DNA of 64,000 bases from Pseudomonas sp. PDM16 (GTDB taxonomy: Bacteria > Pseudomonadota > Gammaproteobacteria > Pseudomonadales > Pseudomonadaceae): NCBI RefSeq assembly GCF_014851865.1, contig NZ_JACVAM010000001.1, positions 558,001 to 622,000 of the forward strand, read 5' to 3'. Of the stretch, positions 40,639 to 50,632 are shown piece by piece; position 1 is the first letter of the stretch, and every line of letters begins with the position of its first letter. The position numbers and the translations under genes were made by a program. The notes under the pieces are model-generated. The model had not been told where the DNA came from, searched no databases, and was given only the letters and a program-made list of their open reading frames with translations.

Positions 40639-42392
40639 CAGGACACCCGCTGAGCCAGGGACACGCTGAAGATGCCCCACTCGTCGATGCGCTGTTCCAG
40701 CTTGCGGAAGCCGGCGGCCTCGACCAGCTGGTCCATCTCCGCCTGGCTACGGCGGCGCATGACCCAGGCCTGGCCTTGGCGATGGCTGGTCAGGGCGCGG
40801 GCGATCAGCTCCAGCTGCGGGTGCCAGGGCTGGCCGGTGTAGACCAGGTAGCCGCCCTCCTCGACCGCCGCAGCCAGGCCGGCCAACGAGTCGCCGATCA
40901 TCTGGTTGCTGCCGAACAGCTCGTACAGGCCGGAGACCACCGCCAGGGTTGGTTTGGGATCGAGGGCGGCTAGGTCGGCCTTGTCGAAGGCATCGCCTTT
41001 GACGAAGCGGGCGATGTCAGCCAGGCCCTTTTGCTCGATCAGCGCACTGCCGTCGCGCACGTTGATGTCGCTGTAATCGCGCAGCAGGATCGAGTCCGGC
41101 TTGTGCTCTAGCCCTTCGAGCGATTCGAGGATGTAGCGGCCATGGCCGGCAGCGATATCGACGATACGTACGCCTTTGCCCGACTCGCGCAGCTTGTCCA
41201 TGGCCAGGCGCAGCAGCTCCTCGGCATGCACCTTACGCTGGCGGATGCCACGCCAGCCGATGGAGTTGAGGTAGTTCTGATCGATCAGGCGGCCCAGCGC
41301 AGACTTGCCGGATGGTTGGTTGCGGTAGACGTAGTCGAGGGTGCTGCCGGAGTCGAAGCCAGTCTCGAAGCCCAGCTTCACGCCGTCGGACAGCCCGCTG
41401 CCGAGCTTGAGGCCGGCACGGGTGGCTCGCCAATACAGGTCGCCGAGGGAGTTTTTCGGCAGCGGCGCGGCTAGGCTCTCTGCCTCGGCGCAGCTCCAGC
41501 CGCAACGGTCGGCATCCAGCAGTGAGGGACGCGTGGCCGGCTGCTCGAAGCTTTCCAGGATAAAGCGCCGCGCACGGCCCAGGGCATGGGCGCGGTCGCG
41601 CTCGCCGAGGGTGTCGTGGAAGAAGCCGGGAAGGATGTGTTGCTCCTTACGCAGGCTGCCCAGGCGCTGGAAGAACTGCTCCTGCGGCTTACGGTGCACC
41701 ACGAAGTCGGCACCGGAGATCAGCAATTGGGTCGGCACCTGGATCGCCTGGGCATCGGCCACCACACGGTCCGCCGCTTCATACAGGCCGAGCAGCATAT
41801 TGACCGAGATCGGCCGGGTGATCAGCGGATCGTTCTCGAACGAGGCGATGCGCTCGGGATCGTGGCTGAGGAAGCGCGCCTTGACGTAGCTGTTGACGAA
41901 GAAATTACCGCGCCACTGGCGCAGCAGCTTCAGGCCCGGGCGGGCGAAGGGTACATAGAGCTTGACCTTGAACGCCGGCGAGGCGAGCACCAGGCAGCGC
42001 ACTTTCGGCGCGTAGTCATGGGCCCAGGTGCTGATGATCACCGCGCCGACGCTCTGCGCCAGCACCGCCATATCGGTCTGCTGGATATCGTGCGTTGCGC
42101 TGATATGGTCGAGGAAGGTCTGCACGTCGCGCACGCTGGTGGCGAAGCTCGGGCTGTCGCCGCGGGCTCCGGGTGACAGGCCATGACCGCGGGCATCCCA
42201 GGCGAAGAAGTCGTAGTCGGGCAGGTCCAGTTCGGCCGGCAGGTGGGCCATGCGCCCGCCATGCTCGTGGCCGCGGTGGAACATCACCACGGCCTTGCGC
42301 GGGCCGTCGCCAGGTTGGCTGGCGGGCCAGTGGCGATAGAGCAGTTCCACGCCGTCGTGGGTGAGGAAGACCGCCGTCTTGCAGTCGCGCAT
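40638..42392 (-). CDS. Bifunctional alpha/beta hydrolase / SAM-dependent methyltransferase (YnbC-like)
   Basis: A 584-residue fusion. Residues 1-300 form an alpha/beta hydrolase with FAWDARGHGLSPG and the nucleophile elbow LAQSVGA (Ser114), with GFFHDTLGE as the likely catalytic His region. The C-terminal part (about 340-584) is a class I methyltransferase with VRIVDIAAGHGRYI. The E. coli YnbC protein has the same layout and length. Start at 42392 was chosen from family length and avoids overlap with the upstream gene. Substrate unknown; a lysophospholipase or headgroup methylation role is only a guess. Confidence 0.85.
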   Translation of the reverse strand: MRDCKTAVFLTHDGVELLYRHWPASQPGDGPRKAVVMFHRGHEHGGRMAHLPAELDLPDYDFFAWDARGHGLSPGARGDSPSFATSVRDVQTFLDHISATHDIQQTDMAVLAQSVGAVIISTWAHDYAPKVRCLVLASPAFKVKLYVPFARPGLKLLRQWRGNFFVNSYVKARFLSHDPERIASFENDPLITRPISVNMLLGLYEAADRVVADAQAIQVPTQLLISGADFVVHRKPQEQFFQRLGSLRKEQHILPGFFHDTLGERDRAHALGRARRFILESFEQPATRPSLLDADRCGWSCAEAESLAAPLPKNSLGDLYWRATRAGLKLGSGLSDGVKLGFETGFDSGSTLDYVYRNQPSGKSALGRLIDQNYLNSIGWRGIRQRKVHAEELLRLAMDKLRESGKGVRIVDIAAGHGRYILESLEGLEHKPDSILLRDYSDINVRDGSALIEQKGLADIARFVKGDAFDKADLAALDPKPTLAVVSGLYELFGSNQMIGDSLAGLAAAVEEGGYLVYTGQPWHPQLELIARALTSHRQGQAWVMRRRSQAEMDQLVEAAGFRKLEQRIDEWGIFSVSLAQRVS

Positions 42393-42402
42393 CGAAATGT
42401 CC

Positions 42403-43026
42403 CTATTCCGATTGAGAGGGTTGTGCCACCTCGGCCAGGCCTTGGCGCACACGGTTGACCAGGGTCGCCATCAGCAACAGCAGGATCACGGCCAGCAGCC
42501 CGTTTATCCAAGACGCCGGTAGCAGGCCGCACGCCACACCGGCGCCCAGCACGCCGAAGCAGAAGGCGCGGTCGCTCTTGCCCATGGGGCCGTCGTAGCG
42601 CCGCGAGGCACCGACCATCGGGCCGAGCACGCCGGCGTATTCACTGATCACCGCCAGCACTACCACCAGCACCACCAGGGTCGGCGAGACGCCGGCAAGC
42701 AGGGCGAAGGGCAGGTACAGGGCGCTGTCGGCGACCACGTCGCTCAGTTCGTTGAGGTAGGCGCCGAGCTTGGACTGCTGGCCGAACTCGCGGGCGAGCA
42801 TGCCGTCCACGGCGTTCAGTGCCATGCGCAGCAGCATCCACAGCGGGATCAGGGCGAACAGCCAGGTGATGTCGGGGAAGATCGCCAGCAGCGCGCCGAG
42901 CAGTACGGAGACCACAGCTGCGGCCAGGGTCACCTGGTTGGCGGTGACGCCACGATCATAGAGACGCTGCACGCCGGGGCGCAGCAGGTTCTGGAAGCGT
43001 GGCTTGAGCTGGTAGATCGACGGCAT
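42403..43026 (-). CDS. CDP-alcohol phosphatidyltransferase family protein (YnbA-like)
   Basis: A 207-residue membrane protein with about six helices and a CDP-alcohol phosphotransferase motif at 71-96: N71-A-V-D74-G75-M-L-A78-R79, eight residues, G88-A-Y-L-N92-E-L-S-D96. The canonical form is D-x2-DG-x2-AR-x8-G-x3-D-x3-D, so two metal-binding aspartates (positions 71 and 92) are asparagine. It would join a CDP-activated lipid to an alcohol headgroup. It is the first gene of the lipid cluster; its promoter must lie in 43027-43235, which also has a perfect DnaA box (43223-43231). Confidence 0.85.
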   Translation of the reverse strand: MPSIYQLKPRFQNLLRPGVQRLYDRGVTANQVTLAAAVVSVLLGALLAIFPDITWLFALIPLWMLLRMALNAVDGMLAREFGQQSKLGAYLNELSDVVADSALYLPFALLAGVSPTLVVLVVVLAVISEYAGVLGPMVGASRRYDGPMGKSDRAFCFGVLGAGVACGLLPASWINGLLAVILLLLMATLVNRVRQGLAEVAQPSQSE

Positions 43027-43235
43027 GGAGCGAAAATCCCTTTCACGATGCGAAGTGCGCTTAGCTTAACCGCTTTGCCGGGGCGGCGTTCCGCGCAGAA
43101 CGTGCGCTGCCGCGCGAAAAACTTATACCCCGTCGAGCCTATCCCTGGTCTTTCGAGTAATCGCATTAAAATCAGCTAGTTACGCTCTGTAATGGCACTC
43201 TGCTGGTATTTCTTGCACAGCTTATCCACAGATGC

Positions 43236-44009
43236 TCAGGCGGCGCTGGAGGCGCTCTCCTGGGCCACTTCCGGCGTGATGCCGCTGATTTCCTGCTGCG
43301 TCTTGGCGACCCAGGCGTAGGCGCGCTCGTTGAGCTCGGCGATGGCGCGCGGGCCTTCGCCCTGGGCGTGCATGACCGGGCCGATCACCACCTGGATGGT
43401 GCCCGGGTACTTGGCCCAGCCCTGCTTGGGCCAGAACTCGCCGGCGTTGTGGGCGATCGGCAGCACCGGCAGGCCGGCGTTCACCGCCAGGGCCACGCCG
43501 CCGCGGGAGAACTTGCCGATCTGGCCCGGCGGAATACGCGTGCCCTCGGGGAACACCAGCACCCAGGCGCCCTGCTTGATGCGCTCGTCGCCCTGTTTGG
43601 CCAGCTGCTTGAGTGCGGCCTTAGGATTGCTGCGGTCGATGGCGATCGGGCGCAGCATGGCCATCGCCCAGCCGAAGAACGGCACGTACAGCAGCTCGCG
43701 CTTGACCACCTGCGACAGCGGCTCGAAGAAGGCGGAGAGGAAGAAGGTTTCCCAGGTGCTCTGGTGCTTGGCGAGGATCACGCAGGGCTGCTGCGGGATG
43801 TTCTCCAGGCCGTGCACCTCGTAGCGGATGCCGACCACCACCTTGGCCAGCCAGGTGGCGCAGCTGCACCAGGCCTGCACCACCAGGCGGTAGCGGGCAC
43901 GGAACGGCAGGAAGGGTGCAATGAACACGCAGAGGATGCACCAGAAGAACGAGCTGGACGACAGCAGCAGGTAGAAGAAGAAGGTTCTGATGGCCTGCAC
44001 TGTCGTCAT
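43236..44009 (-). CDS. plsC: Lysophosphatidic acid acyltransferase (PlsC family)
   Basis: A 257-residue inner-membrane acyltransferase with an N-terminal hydrophobic segment (about 8-32), the catalytic motif HQSTWE (His82-Glu87, HX4E rather than HX4D) and FPEGTR at about 154-159. It acylates lysophosphatidate to phosphatidate. Its place before gmhB and glyS matches the P. aeruginosa gene next to gyrB (annotated lptA there, not the LPS-transport LptA). Confidence 0.9.
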   Translation of the reverse strand: MTTVQAIRTFFFYLLLSSSSFFWCILCVFIAPFLPFRARYRLVVQAWCSCATWLAKVVVGIRYEVHGLENIPQQPCVILAKHQSTWETFFLSAFFEPLSQVVKRELLYVPFFGWAMAMLRPIAIDRSNPKAALKQLAKQGDERIKQGAWVLVFPEGTRIPPGQIGKFSRGGVALAVNAGLPVLPIAHNAGEFWPKQGWAKYPGTIQVVIGPVMHAQGEGPRAIAELNERAYAWVAKTQQEISGITPEVAQESASSAA

Positions 44010-44024
44010 GGGACTCGGGCTCTC

Positions 44025-44555
44025 CTAGAGCAGAAGCTGGTCGGCTATCGCCGCCAGATCATCGAATATCAGGGTTCCCGCTGGCAACGGCTTGGCCAGC
44101 GTGCGCTCGCCCTTGCCGGTCTTCACCAGAACGGGTTGGCAATGGACGGCCAGGGCGGCTTCCAGGTCACCCTTGCTGTCGCCTACGAACCACACACCTG
44201 CCAGTTCCGTGCCGTAGTGCGCAGCGATCTGCAGCAGCATGCCCGGCTTGGGCTTGCGGCAGTCGCAGCCATCGTCCGGGCCGTGCGGGCAATGCACGAT
44301 CAGGCCGACTTCACCGCCCTGCTCTGCCACCAGTTGGCGCAGGCGTGCGTGCATGGACTCCAGTGTGGCCAGGTCGTAATAGCCGCGCGCCAGGCCCGAC
44401 TGGTTAGTGGCTACGGCCACGGTCCAGCCGGCGCGGCTCAGGCGCGCGATGGCGTCGATGGAGCCGGGAACCGGGATCCATTCGTCGAGAGATTTGATAT
44501 AGGCGTCGGAGTCTTCATTGATGACGCCGTCGCGGTCGAGAATCAGCAGTTTCAT
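44025..44555 (-). CDS. gmhB: D-glycero-beta-D-manno-heptose-1,7-bisphosphate 7-phosphatase
   Basis: A 176-residue HAD-superfamily phosphatase. Motif I is LDRDGVIN (about 5-12), with ATNQSGLARG and a zinc-binding loop with CPHGPDDGCDCRKPKPGM, and a late VGDSKGD motif. It removes the 7-phosphate in ADP-heptose synthesis for LPS core. Start at 44555 fits the family; the frame extends upstream into glyS without support. It lies 15 bp upstream of the plsC-type gene. Confidence 0.93.
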   Translation of the reverse strand: MKLLILDRDGVINEDSDAYIKSLDEWIPVPGSIDAIARLSRAGWTVAVATNQSGLARGYYDLATLESMHARLRQLVAEQGGEVGLIVHCPHGPDDGCDCRKPKPGMLLQIAAHYGTELAGVWFVGDSKGDLEAALAVHCQPVLVKTGKGERTLAKPLPAGTLIFDDLAAIADQLLL

Positions 44556-44601
44556 ACGCGTACCAGGGTGACCGGGCGGCCTTGCGCCGCCCGGTTGGCC
44601 G

Positions 44602-46656
44602 TCAGCCCAGCAGGGAGATATCGGCGACGCCGAGGAACAGGCCACGCAGCTGGTTGAGCAGCGCATAGCGGTTGGCGCGCACCGAGGCATCCTCGGCATT
44701 CACCAGCACGGCCTCGAAGAACGCATCCACCGGCTCACGCAGGGCGGCCAGGCGCTCCAGCGACTCGCGGTAGCAGCGCGCGGCGGCCATCGGTTGCACG
44801 GCCTGGGCGGCCTGCTGGATCGCCGAGTACAGGCTGAACTCGGCCGGGTTGTCGAAGTAGTGGGCTTCGGCGCTGGCGGCGACCTGGCCTTCGTACTTGC
44901 TCAGCAGGTTGGACACGCGCTTGTTGGCGGCAGCCAAGGCGGCGGCTTCCGGCAGCTTGCGGAAGGCCTGCACGGCCTGCACGCGCTGGTCGAAGTCCAG
45001 CGGCGCGGCGGGCTTGAGCGCACGCACGGCCTGGTACACGGCAACGTCCACGCCTTCGTCTTCGTAGCGTGCACGCAGGCGGTCGAAGATGAAGTCCAGC
45101 ACCAGGCTGGCCAGGCCTTCGGCCTTGACCTTGTCGCCGTACAGGCCGATGGAGAAGGCCACGGCCTCGACCAGGTCGAGGTCCAGCTGCTTCTCGATCA
45201 GGATGCGCAGCACGCCCAGCGCCGCGCGACGCAGGGCGTAGGGGTCCTTGGAGCCGGTCGGCAGCATGCCGATGCCGAAGATGCCGACCAGGGTGTCGAG
45301 CTTGTCGGCTACGGCCACGGCAGCGCCGGTGAGGGTCTGCGGCAGCTCGGCGCCAGCGCCACGCGGCATGTACTGCTCGTTCAGCGCCTGGGCCACGTCG
45401 TCGGCTTCACCGTCGTGCTTGGCGTAGTAGTAGCCGGCGATGCCCTGCATCTCCGGGAACTCGCCGACCATCTCGGTGGCCAGGTCGCACTTGGAGAGGA
45501 TGCCGGCACGCGCCGCGCGGGTGGCGTCGCCGCCAGTGCGCTCGGCGATGAAGGCGGCGAGCTTGGAGACGCGCTCGGCCTTGTTGAACACGCTGCCGAG
45601 CTGGGCCTGGAACACCACGTTGGCCAGGCGCTCGTTGCGCTTCTCCAGCGGCTGGCGCTTGTCCTGCTTGAAGAAGAACTCGGCGTCGGTCAGGCGCGGG
45701 CGTACGACTTTCTCGTTACCGGAAACGATCTGCGCCGGGTCTTTCGACTCGATGTTGGCCACGGTGATGAAGCGCGGCAGCAGCTTGCCGTTGCCGTCGA
45801 CCAGGCAGAAGTACTTCTGGTTGTCCTGCATGGTGGTGATCAGGGCTTCCTGCGGCACGGCGAGGAAACGCTCCTCGAAGGAGCAGACCAGCGGCACCGG
45901 CCACTCGACCAGGGCGCTGACTTCATCGAGCAGGGCCGGTGGGACGATGGCGGTGCCGTTCTCGGCGCGGGCCAGTTCCTCGACACGAGCGGCGATCTGC
46001 TGGCGGCGCTCGGCGAAGTCGGCGACCACGTAGGCGGCGCGCAGGTCTTCGGCGTAGCTGGCCGGGCTGCTGATCTGTACGTCACGGTTGGCGTGGAAGC
46101 GATGGCCACGCGAGATGCGGCCGGACTTCTGGGCGAGGATTTCGCAGTCGACCACGGCGTCGCCGAACAGCATCACCAGCCACTGGGTCGGACGTACGAA
46201 CTCGTCCTTGCGCGCGGCCCAGCGCATGCGCTTGGGAATCGGAAGCTCGCCGAGGGAAGCCTCGACGATGCCCGGCAGCAGGCCGGCGGCCGGCTGGCCG
46301 GCGATCGACTGGCTGAATTTCAGTTTCGGACCGCTGGTGTCGATCTGGCTCAGCTCGACGCCGCACTTCTTGGCGAAGCCAAGGGCGGCCTGGGTCGGGT
46401 TGCCATCCTTGTCGAAGGCGGCTTGCACGGGCGGGCCGTCGAGGTTGACGGTGCGGTCCGGCTGCTGCGCGGCGAGCTGTTCGACCAGCACGGCCAGGCG
46501 ACGTGGCGCGGCGTAGTAGCGGGCCTTGGCATAGCTCAGGCCGGCGCCCTTGAGGCCTTTTTCCACGCCGGCGAGGAAGGCTTCGCCGAGGCTTTTCAGA
46601 GCCTTGGGTGGCAGCTCTTCGGTGCCCAGTTCAACCAGAAAATCCTGAGCACTCAT
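44602..46656 (-). CDS. glyS: Glycyl-tRNA synthetase beta subunit
   Basis: A 684-residue beta subunit of the tetrameric bacterial glycyl-tRNA synthetase, with the N-terminal [18 protein letters not shown] and a C-terminal DALR-type anticodon-binding region. Its ATG overlaps the glyQ stop by one base (TAATG), so the subunits are made by coupled translation in equal amounts. Confidence 0.97.
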   Translation of the reverse strand: MSAQDFLVELGTEELPPKALKSLGEAFLAGVEKGLKGAGLSYAKARYYAAPRRLAVLVEQLAAQQPDRTVNLDGPPVQAAFDKDGNPTQAALGFAKKCGVELSQIDTSGPKLKFSQSIAGQPAAGLLPGIVEASLGELPIPKRMRWAARKDEFVRPTQWLVMLFGDAVVDCEILAQKSGRISRGHRFHANRDVQISSPASYAEDLRAAYVVADFAERRQQIAARVEELARAENGTAIVPPALLDEVSALVEWPVPLVCSFEERFLAVPQEALITTMQDNQKYFCLVDGNGKLLPRFITVANIESKDPAQIVSGNEKVVRPRLTDAEFFFKQDKRQPLEKRNERLANVVFQAQLGSVFNKAERVSKLAAFIAERTGGDATRAARAGILSKCDLATEMVGEFPEMQGIAGYYYAKHDGEADDVAQALNEQYMPRGAGAELPQTLTGAAVAVADKLDTLVGIFGIGMLPTGSKDPYALRRAALGVLRILIEKQLDLDLVEAVAFSIGLYGDKVKAEGLASLVLDFIFDRLRARYEDEGVDVAVYQAVRALKPAAPLDFDQRVQAVQAFRKLPEAAALAAANKRVSNLLSKYEGQVAASAEAHYFDNPAEFSLYSAIQQAAQAVQPMAAARCYRESLERLAALREPVDAFFEAVLVNAEDASVRANRYALLNQLRGLFLGVADISLLG

Positions 46657-47603
46657 TATTCGGCCTCCTTCAGCTTGGCCAGTACTTCGTCACGCAGTTC
46701 GGGGGTGGCCATCGGGAAGCCGAGCTTGGCGCGGGCCAGCAGGTAGCTCTGGGCGATGTTCCGCGCCAGGGTACGCACGCGCAGAATGTACTGCTGGCGC
46801 GCGGTCACCGAGATAGCGCGGCGGGCGTCGAGCAGGTTGAAGCTGTGCGAGGCCTTGATCACCATTTCGTAGGCCGGCAGCGGCAGCTGCAGTTCCATCA
46901 GGCGGTTGGCTTCGGACTCGTAGAAGTCGAACAGGTCGAACAGTTTGTCGACGTTGGCGTGTTCGAAGTTGAAGGTGGACTGCTCCACTTCGTTCTGGTG
47001 GAACACGTCGCCGTAGGTGACCTTGCCGAACGGGCCGTCGGAGTAGACCAGGTCATACACCGAGTCGACGCCCTGCAGGTACATGGCCAGGCGCTCGAGA
47101 CCGTAGGTGATCTCGCCGGTGACCGGGTAGCACTCGACGCCGCCGACCTGCTGGAAGTAGGTGAACTGGGTGACTTCCATGCCGTTCAGCCACACTTCCC
47201 AGCCCAGGCCCCAGGCGCCGAGGGTCGGCGATTCCCAGTTGTCCTCGACGAAGCGGATGTCGTGCACCAGGGTGTCGACGCCGATGCGGCGCAGCGACTC
47301 CAGGTACAGGTCCTGGATGTTCTCCGGGTTCGGCTTGAGCACCACCTGGAACTGGTAGTAGTGCTGCAGACGGTTGGGGTTCTCGCCGTAGCGACCGTCA
47401 GCCGGGCGGCGCGAGGGCTGCACGTAGGCGGCGTTCCAGGTCTCCGGACCGATGGCGCGCAGGAAGGTGGCGGTGTGGAAGGTACCGGCACCCATCTCCA
47501 TGTCGTAGGGTTGCAGGATCACGCAGCCTTGCTCGGCCCAATAGCTTTGCAGGGCGAGGATCAGGCCTTGGAAGGTGCTCACGTCGGGCGTTGTTTGGCT
47601 CAC
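46656..47603 (-). CDS. glyQ: Glycyl-tRNA synthetase alpha subunit
   Basis: A 315-residue class II catalytic subunit with [32 protein letters not shown] and [21 protein letters not shown]. Two GTG codons can start the frame (47612 and 47603). The second gives [12 protein letters not shown] at family length and has GGTGGA at good spacing, so it was chosen. It is divergent from the methyltransferase gene; a TATACT -10-like element lies at 47649-47644 on the minus strand. Confidence 0.95.
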   Translation of the reverse strand: MSQTTPDVSTFQGLILALQSYWAEQGCVILQPYDMEMGAGTFHTATFLRAIGPETWNAAYVQPSRRPADGRYGENPNRLQHYYQFQVVLKPNPENIQDLYLESLRRIGVDTLVHDIRFVEDNWESPTLGAWGLGWEVWLNGMEVTQFTYFQQVGGVECYPVTGEITYGLERLAMYLQGVDSVYDLVYSDGPFGKVTYGDVFHQNEVEQSTFNFEHANVDKLFDLFDFYESEANRLMELQLPLPAYEMVIKASHSFNLLDARRAISVTARQQYILRVRTLARNIAQSYLLARAKLGFPMATPELRDEVLAKLKEAE

Positions 47604-47775
47604 GAATTCCACCGGTGTCGAGGCGTTTGCAATAAAGCCGGGCAGTATACCCGATCAACCCCGCGCGGGAGGTGGCGGCAGGCATACTCCGTCAGCCCTG
47701 CGCGCACGCATGCTGAGTACCCTGTAGCATTACCGCCCCTTGCCGGTCTCGGCAGCGTTTATTCAGGCCCTTGTC

Positions 47776-48993
47776 ATGTCAGTCGAACCCCAGCCCTCCG
47801 CCGCCACAGCCGCCCGCGACGAGTTTCTCGCCCTGCTGGAAACCAGCGTGGTGCAGAACACCCTGGTCAAGCTGCTGCTGAGCAAGTACCAGGGCGAGGA
47901 AGCCGAGCTGCAGCGCCTGACCATTCGTCCGGTCACGGTCAAAGGCCAGGCCTGCCTGTCGTTCGTCTCGACCTACAAGACCCGCGATATCACCAAGAAC
48001 CTGCCCGTGGCCGAAGCCCTGGCGCATATCGCCAGCCTGCTGCCGACGGCGTTCAAGAACGCCCACCTGCTGTCGCTGACCGACGATGTGCAACTGACCT
48101 TCGGCAAGAAGGACAAGGCGCGCCTGTTCGTCGGCAAGACGGTCGAGCGCGAAGCGCCGGCCGCCGGCCATGATCGGGAGAAGAAGCGCTTTCTCGAACT
48201 GAGCCGGCCGTTCCTCACCGATCTGGGCGTGACCACCGCCAAGCACGAACTGGTGCCGGCGATGGCGCGCAAGTGGAAGCAGATCAACAAGTTCATCGAG
48301 GTGTTTTCCCACGCCCTGAGCCATTCGCCGCTGCAGCAGCGTGATCCGCAGTTGCCGATCCATGCCGTCGACTTCGGTTCGGGCAAGGGTTACCTGACCT
48401 TCGCCATGCACGACTACCTGCGTAACAGCCTGGGCCTGCAGGGCCAGGTCACCGGCGTGGAACTGCGCGAAGACATGGTGCTCCTGGGCAACACGGCGGC
48501 GGCCCGCCTGGAGCAGCCAGGCCTGAGCTTCGAGCATGGCGATGTACGCACCTACACCCCGGCCGCCATCGACATCATGATCGCCCTGCACGCCTGCGAT
48601 GTGGCCACCGACTACGCCCTGCACCTGGGCATTCGCAGCGGCGCGGCGATCATCATGTGCTCGCCCTGCTGCCACAAGCAGATCCGCCCGCAGATGCAGA
48701 TGCCGAGCCTGCTCAAGCCCATGCTGCAGTACGGTGTGCACCTGGGCCAGGAAGCCGAGATGGTCACCGACAGCCTGCGCGCCCTGCTGCTGGAAGCCAG
48801 CGGCTATGAGACCAAGGTGTTCGAGTTCGTCTCGCTGGAGCACACCAACAAGAACAAGATGATTCTGGCGGTGAAGCGCCCCGAGCCGGTGGAGCCGAGT
48901 GCGCTGCTGGAGAAGATCCAGGGCATCAAGCAGTTCTACGGGATTCAGGAGCACTGCCTGGAAACCCTGCTGCAGGCGGACGGGCGTTTTTAA
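47776..48993 (+). CDS. SAM-dependent methyltransferase (Methyltransf_32-like)
   Basis: A 405-residue protein. The C-terminal half carries a class I methyltransferase core with VDFGSGKGYLTFAMHDYL (about 197-214) and a distinctive SPCCHKQIR segment (about 295-303), as in the PF13679 family. The N-terminal 120 residues hold LRLTIRPV/KTRDITKNL and are of a type seen in bacterial proteins annotated only as methyltransferase. The substrate is unknown. Start at 47776 (MSVEPQPSAATAARDEF) was chosen over an ATG 12 codons upstream. Confidence 0.78.
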   Translation: MSVEPQPSAATAARDEFLALLETSVVQNTLVKLLLSKYQGEEAELQRLTIRPVTVKGQACLSFVSTYKTRDITKNLPVAEALAHIASLLPTAFKNAHLLSLTDDVQLTFGKKDKARLFVGKTVEREAPAAGHDREKKRFLELSRPFLTDLGVTTAKHELVPAMARKWKQINKFIEVFSHALSHSPLQQRDPQLPIHAVDFGSGKGYLTFAMHDYLRNSLGLQGQVTGVELREDMVLLGNTAAARLEQPGLSFEHGDVRTYTPAAIDIMIALHACDVATDYALHLGIRSGAAIIMCSPCCHKQIRPQMQMPSLLKPMLQYGVHLGQEAEMVTDSLRALLLEASGYETKVFEFVSLEHTNKNKMILAVKRPEPVEPSALLEKIQGIKQFYGIQEHCLETLLQADGRF

Positions 48994-49050
48994 CGGTCAC
49001 CGCGCGCGCTGCGCTACAGTGCGGCACGACTCCCTCTGGATATAAACGCC

Positions 49051-49608
49051 ATGCCCCGCTGCTTCTGGTGCAACGACGACCCGCTGTACATCGCCTACCA
49101 CGACGAGGAATGGGGTGTGCCACAGCGCGACCCGCAGTGGCTGTTCGAGATGCTGCTGCTGGAAGGCTTCCAGGCCGGGCTGTCGTGGATCACCGTGCTG
49201 AAGAAGCGCGAGCGCTATCGCCAGGTGCTGTTCGGTTTCGATGCCGAGCGCCTGGCGGTGATGACCGACGAGGAGATCGAGGAGCGCATGCAGGACCCCG
49301 GCATCATCCGCAATCGCCTGAAGCTGCAGGCCGCACGCAAGAACGCGCGAGCCTGGCTAAAGCTGGAGGACCCGGCCGGCTTGCTCTGGTCCTTCGTCGG
49401 CGGCGCGCCGAAGATCAACCAGTTCAGCGGTCGCGGCGACGTGCCGGCGGTAACGCCGGAGGCCGAGGTGATGAGCAAGGCGCTGAAGAAGCTGGGCTTC
49501 ACCTTCGTCGGCCCGACCATCTGCTACGCCTACATGCAGGCGGCGGGCATGGTCATGGACCACACCCGCGACTGCGATCGCTACCGCGCCCTCGGCGGCG
49601 CCGACTGA
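49051..49608 (+). CDS. tag: DNA-3-methyladenine glycosylase I
   Basis: A 185-residue TAG-family glycosylase that removes 3-methyladenine. The N-terminal PRCFWCNDDPLYIAYHDEEWG and the C-terminal MDHTRDC contribute the Cys/His residues of the zinc snap, and the FQAGLSWITVLKKRERYR region lines the pocket. Length is standard. It lies between glyQ and the LpxL-family gene as in P. aeruginosa. Confidence 0.95.
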   Translation: MPRCFWCNDDPLYIAYHDEEWGVPQRDPQWLFEMLLLEGFQAGLSWITVLKKRERYRQVLFGFDAERLAVMTDEEIEERMQDPGIIRNRLKLQAARKNARAWLKLEDPAGLLWSFVGGAPKINQFSGRGDVPAVTPEAEVMSKALKKLGFTFVGPTICYAYMQAAGMVMDHTRDCDRYRALGGAD

Positions 49609-49627
49609 GGCCGCCGGCGCGGCTAGG

Positions 49628-49656
49628 CTGATCCCGACGGTCACAGCCGTTACAAT
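49628..49656 (+). promoter_or_regulatory. Candidate promoter of the LpxL-family gene
   Basis: TACAAT at 49651-49656 with CTGATC at 49628-49633, 17 bp apart, 31 bp upstream of the GTG start. The -35 match is poor. Confidence 0.35.
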
Positions 49657-49686
49657 GCCGGCCCAGCCAATTTTCAGGAGTCTTCC

Positions 49687-50574
49687 GTGGAGAAGCTCAA
49701 AGGTGCCCTGGTCGTCGGTTTCCTGCGACTGTTCGCTCTACTGCCCTGGAGGGCCGTGCAGGCGACAGGCTCTGCCATTGGCTGGCTTATGTGGAAGATA
49801 CCGAACAGGACGCGCGAGGTGGTGCGCATCAACCTCGCCAAGTGCTTTCCCGAGCTCGACGAGGCGGCTCGCGAGCGCCTCGTCGGCGCGACTCTGCGTG
49901 ATATCGGCAAGATATTCACCGAGAGCGCCTGCGCCTGGATCTGGCCGGTGGAGCGTACCCTCAAGCTGGTGAAGGAGGTGGAAGGGCTGGATGTGCTGCA
50001 GGATGCGCTGGCGTCAGGCAAGGGGGTGGTCGGTGTCGCCAGCCACTTGGGTAACTGGGAGGTGCTCAACCATTACTTCTGCTCCCTGTGCAAACCGGTG
50101 ATCTTTTATCGCCCTCCCAAGCTCAAGGCTGTCGACGAGCTGCTGCAGAAGCAGAGAGCGCAGATGGGCAATCGGGTCGCCCCTTCGACCAAGGAGGGAA
50201 TTCTCAGCGTGATCAAGGAAGTACGCCGTGGTGGTGTGGTGGGCATTCCCGCTGATCCGGAGCCCAGTCTTTCTGCCGGCGTCTTCGTCCCCTTTTGTGC
50301 CATCCAGGCCCTCACCAGCAAATTCGTACCCGGGATGCTTGCCGGCGGCAAGGCACGCGGAGTGATCCTCAACGCCGTTCGTCTGCCGGACAATAGCGGC
50401 TTCAGGGTGATCTTCGAGGCTGTACCCGAGGACATGTACAGTGAAAATCCTGAAATAGCGGCTGCTGCGATGAGCCGGGAGCTGGAGCGCTATGTTCGCG
50501 CTTACCCGAGCCAGTACCTGTGGAGCATGAAACGCTTCAAGAAGCGCCCCGAGGGTGAGAAGAAGTGGTATTGA
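49687..50574 (+). CDS. Lipid A biosynthesis lauroyl acyltransferase family protein (HtrB/LpxL)
   Basis: A 295-residue LpxL/HtrB-family late acyltransferase. The catalytic HX4E is HLGNWE (His120-Glu125). A short N-terminal hydrophobic anchor is followed by a basic surface. It adds a secondary acyl chain to lipid A from acyl-ACP at the inner membrane. The start is GTG at 49687, preceded by CAGGAG. P. aeruginosa has a homologue at the same position (PA0011); exact chain specificity cannot be read from sequence. Confidence 0.88.
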   Translation: MEKLKGALVVGFLRLFALLPWRAVQATGSAIGWLMWKIPNRTREVVRINLAKCFPELDEAARERLVGATLRDIGKIFTESACAWIWPVERTLKLVKEVEGLDVLQDALASGKGVVGVASHLGNWEVLNHYFCSLCKPVIFYRPPKLKAVDELLQKQRAQMGNRVAPSTKEGILSVIKEVRRGGVVGIPADPEPSLSAGVFVPFCAIQALTSKFVPGMLAGGKARGVILNAVRLPDNSGFRVIFEAVPEDMYSENPEIAAAAMSRELERYVRAYPSQYLWSMKRFKKRPEGEKKWY

Positions 50575-50632
50575 TGCGGGGCGCGATAGCTATTACCGTC
50601 AGAACAACTTCTTCGCTCGGAACAGGACAGGC

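Noticed and set aside
44794..46746. A 650-codon frame opposite glyS
   Set aside because: Shadow of glyS; it is Gly/Leu/Val/Gln-rich and has no motifs.
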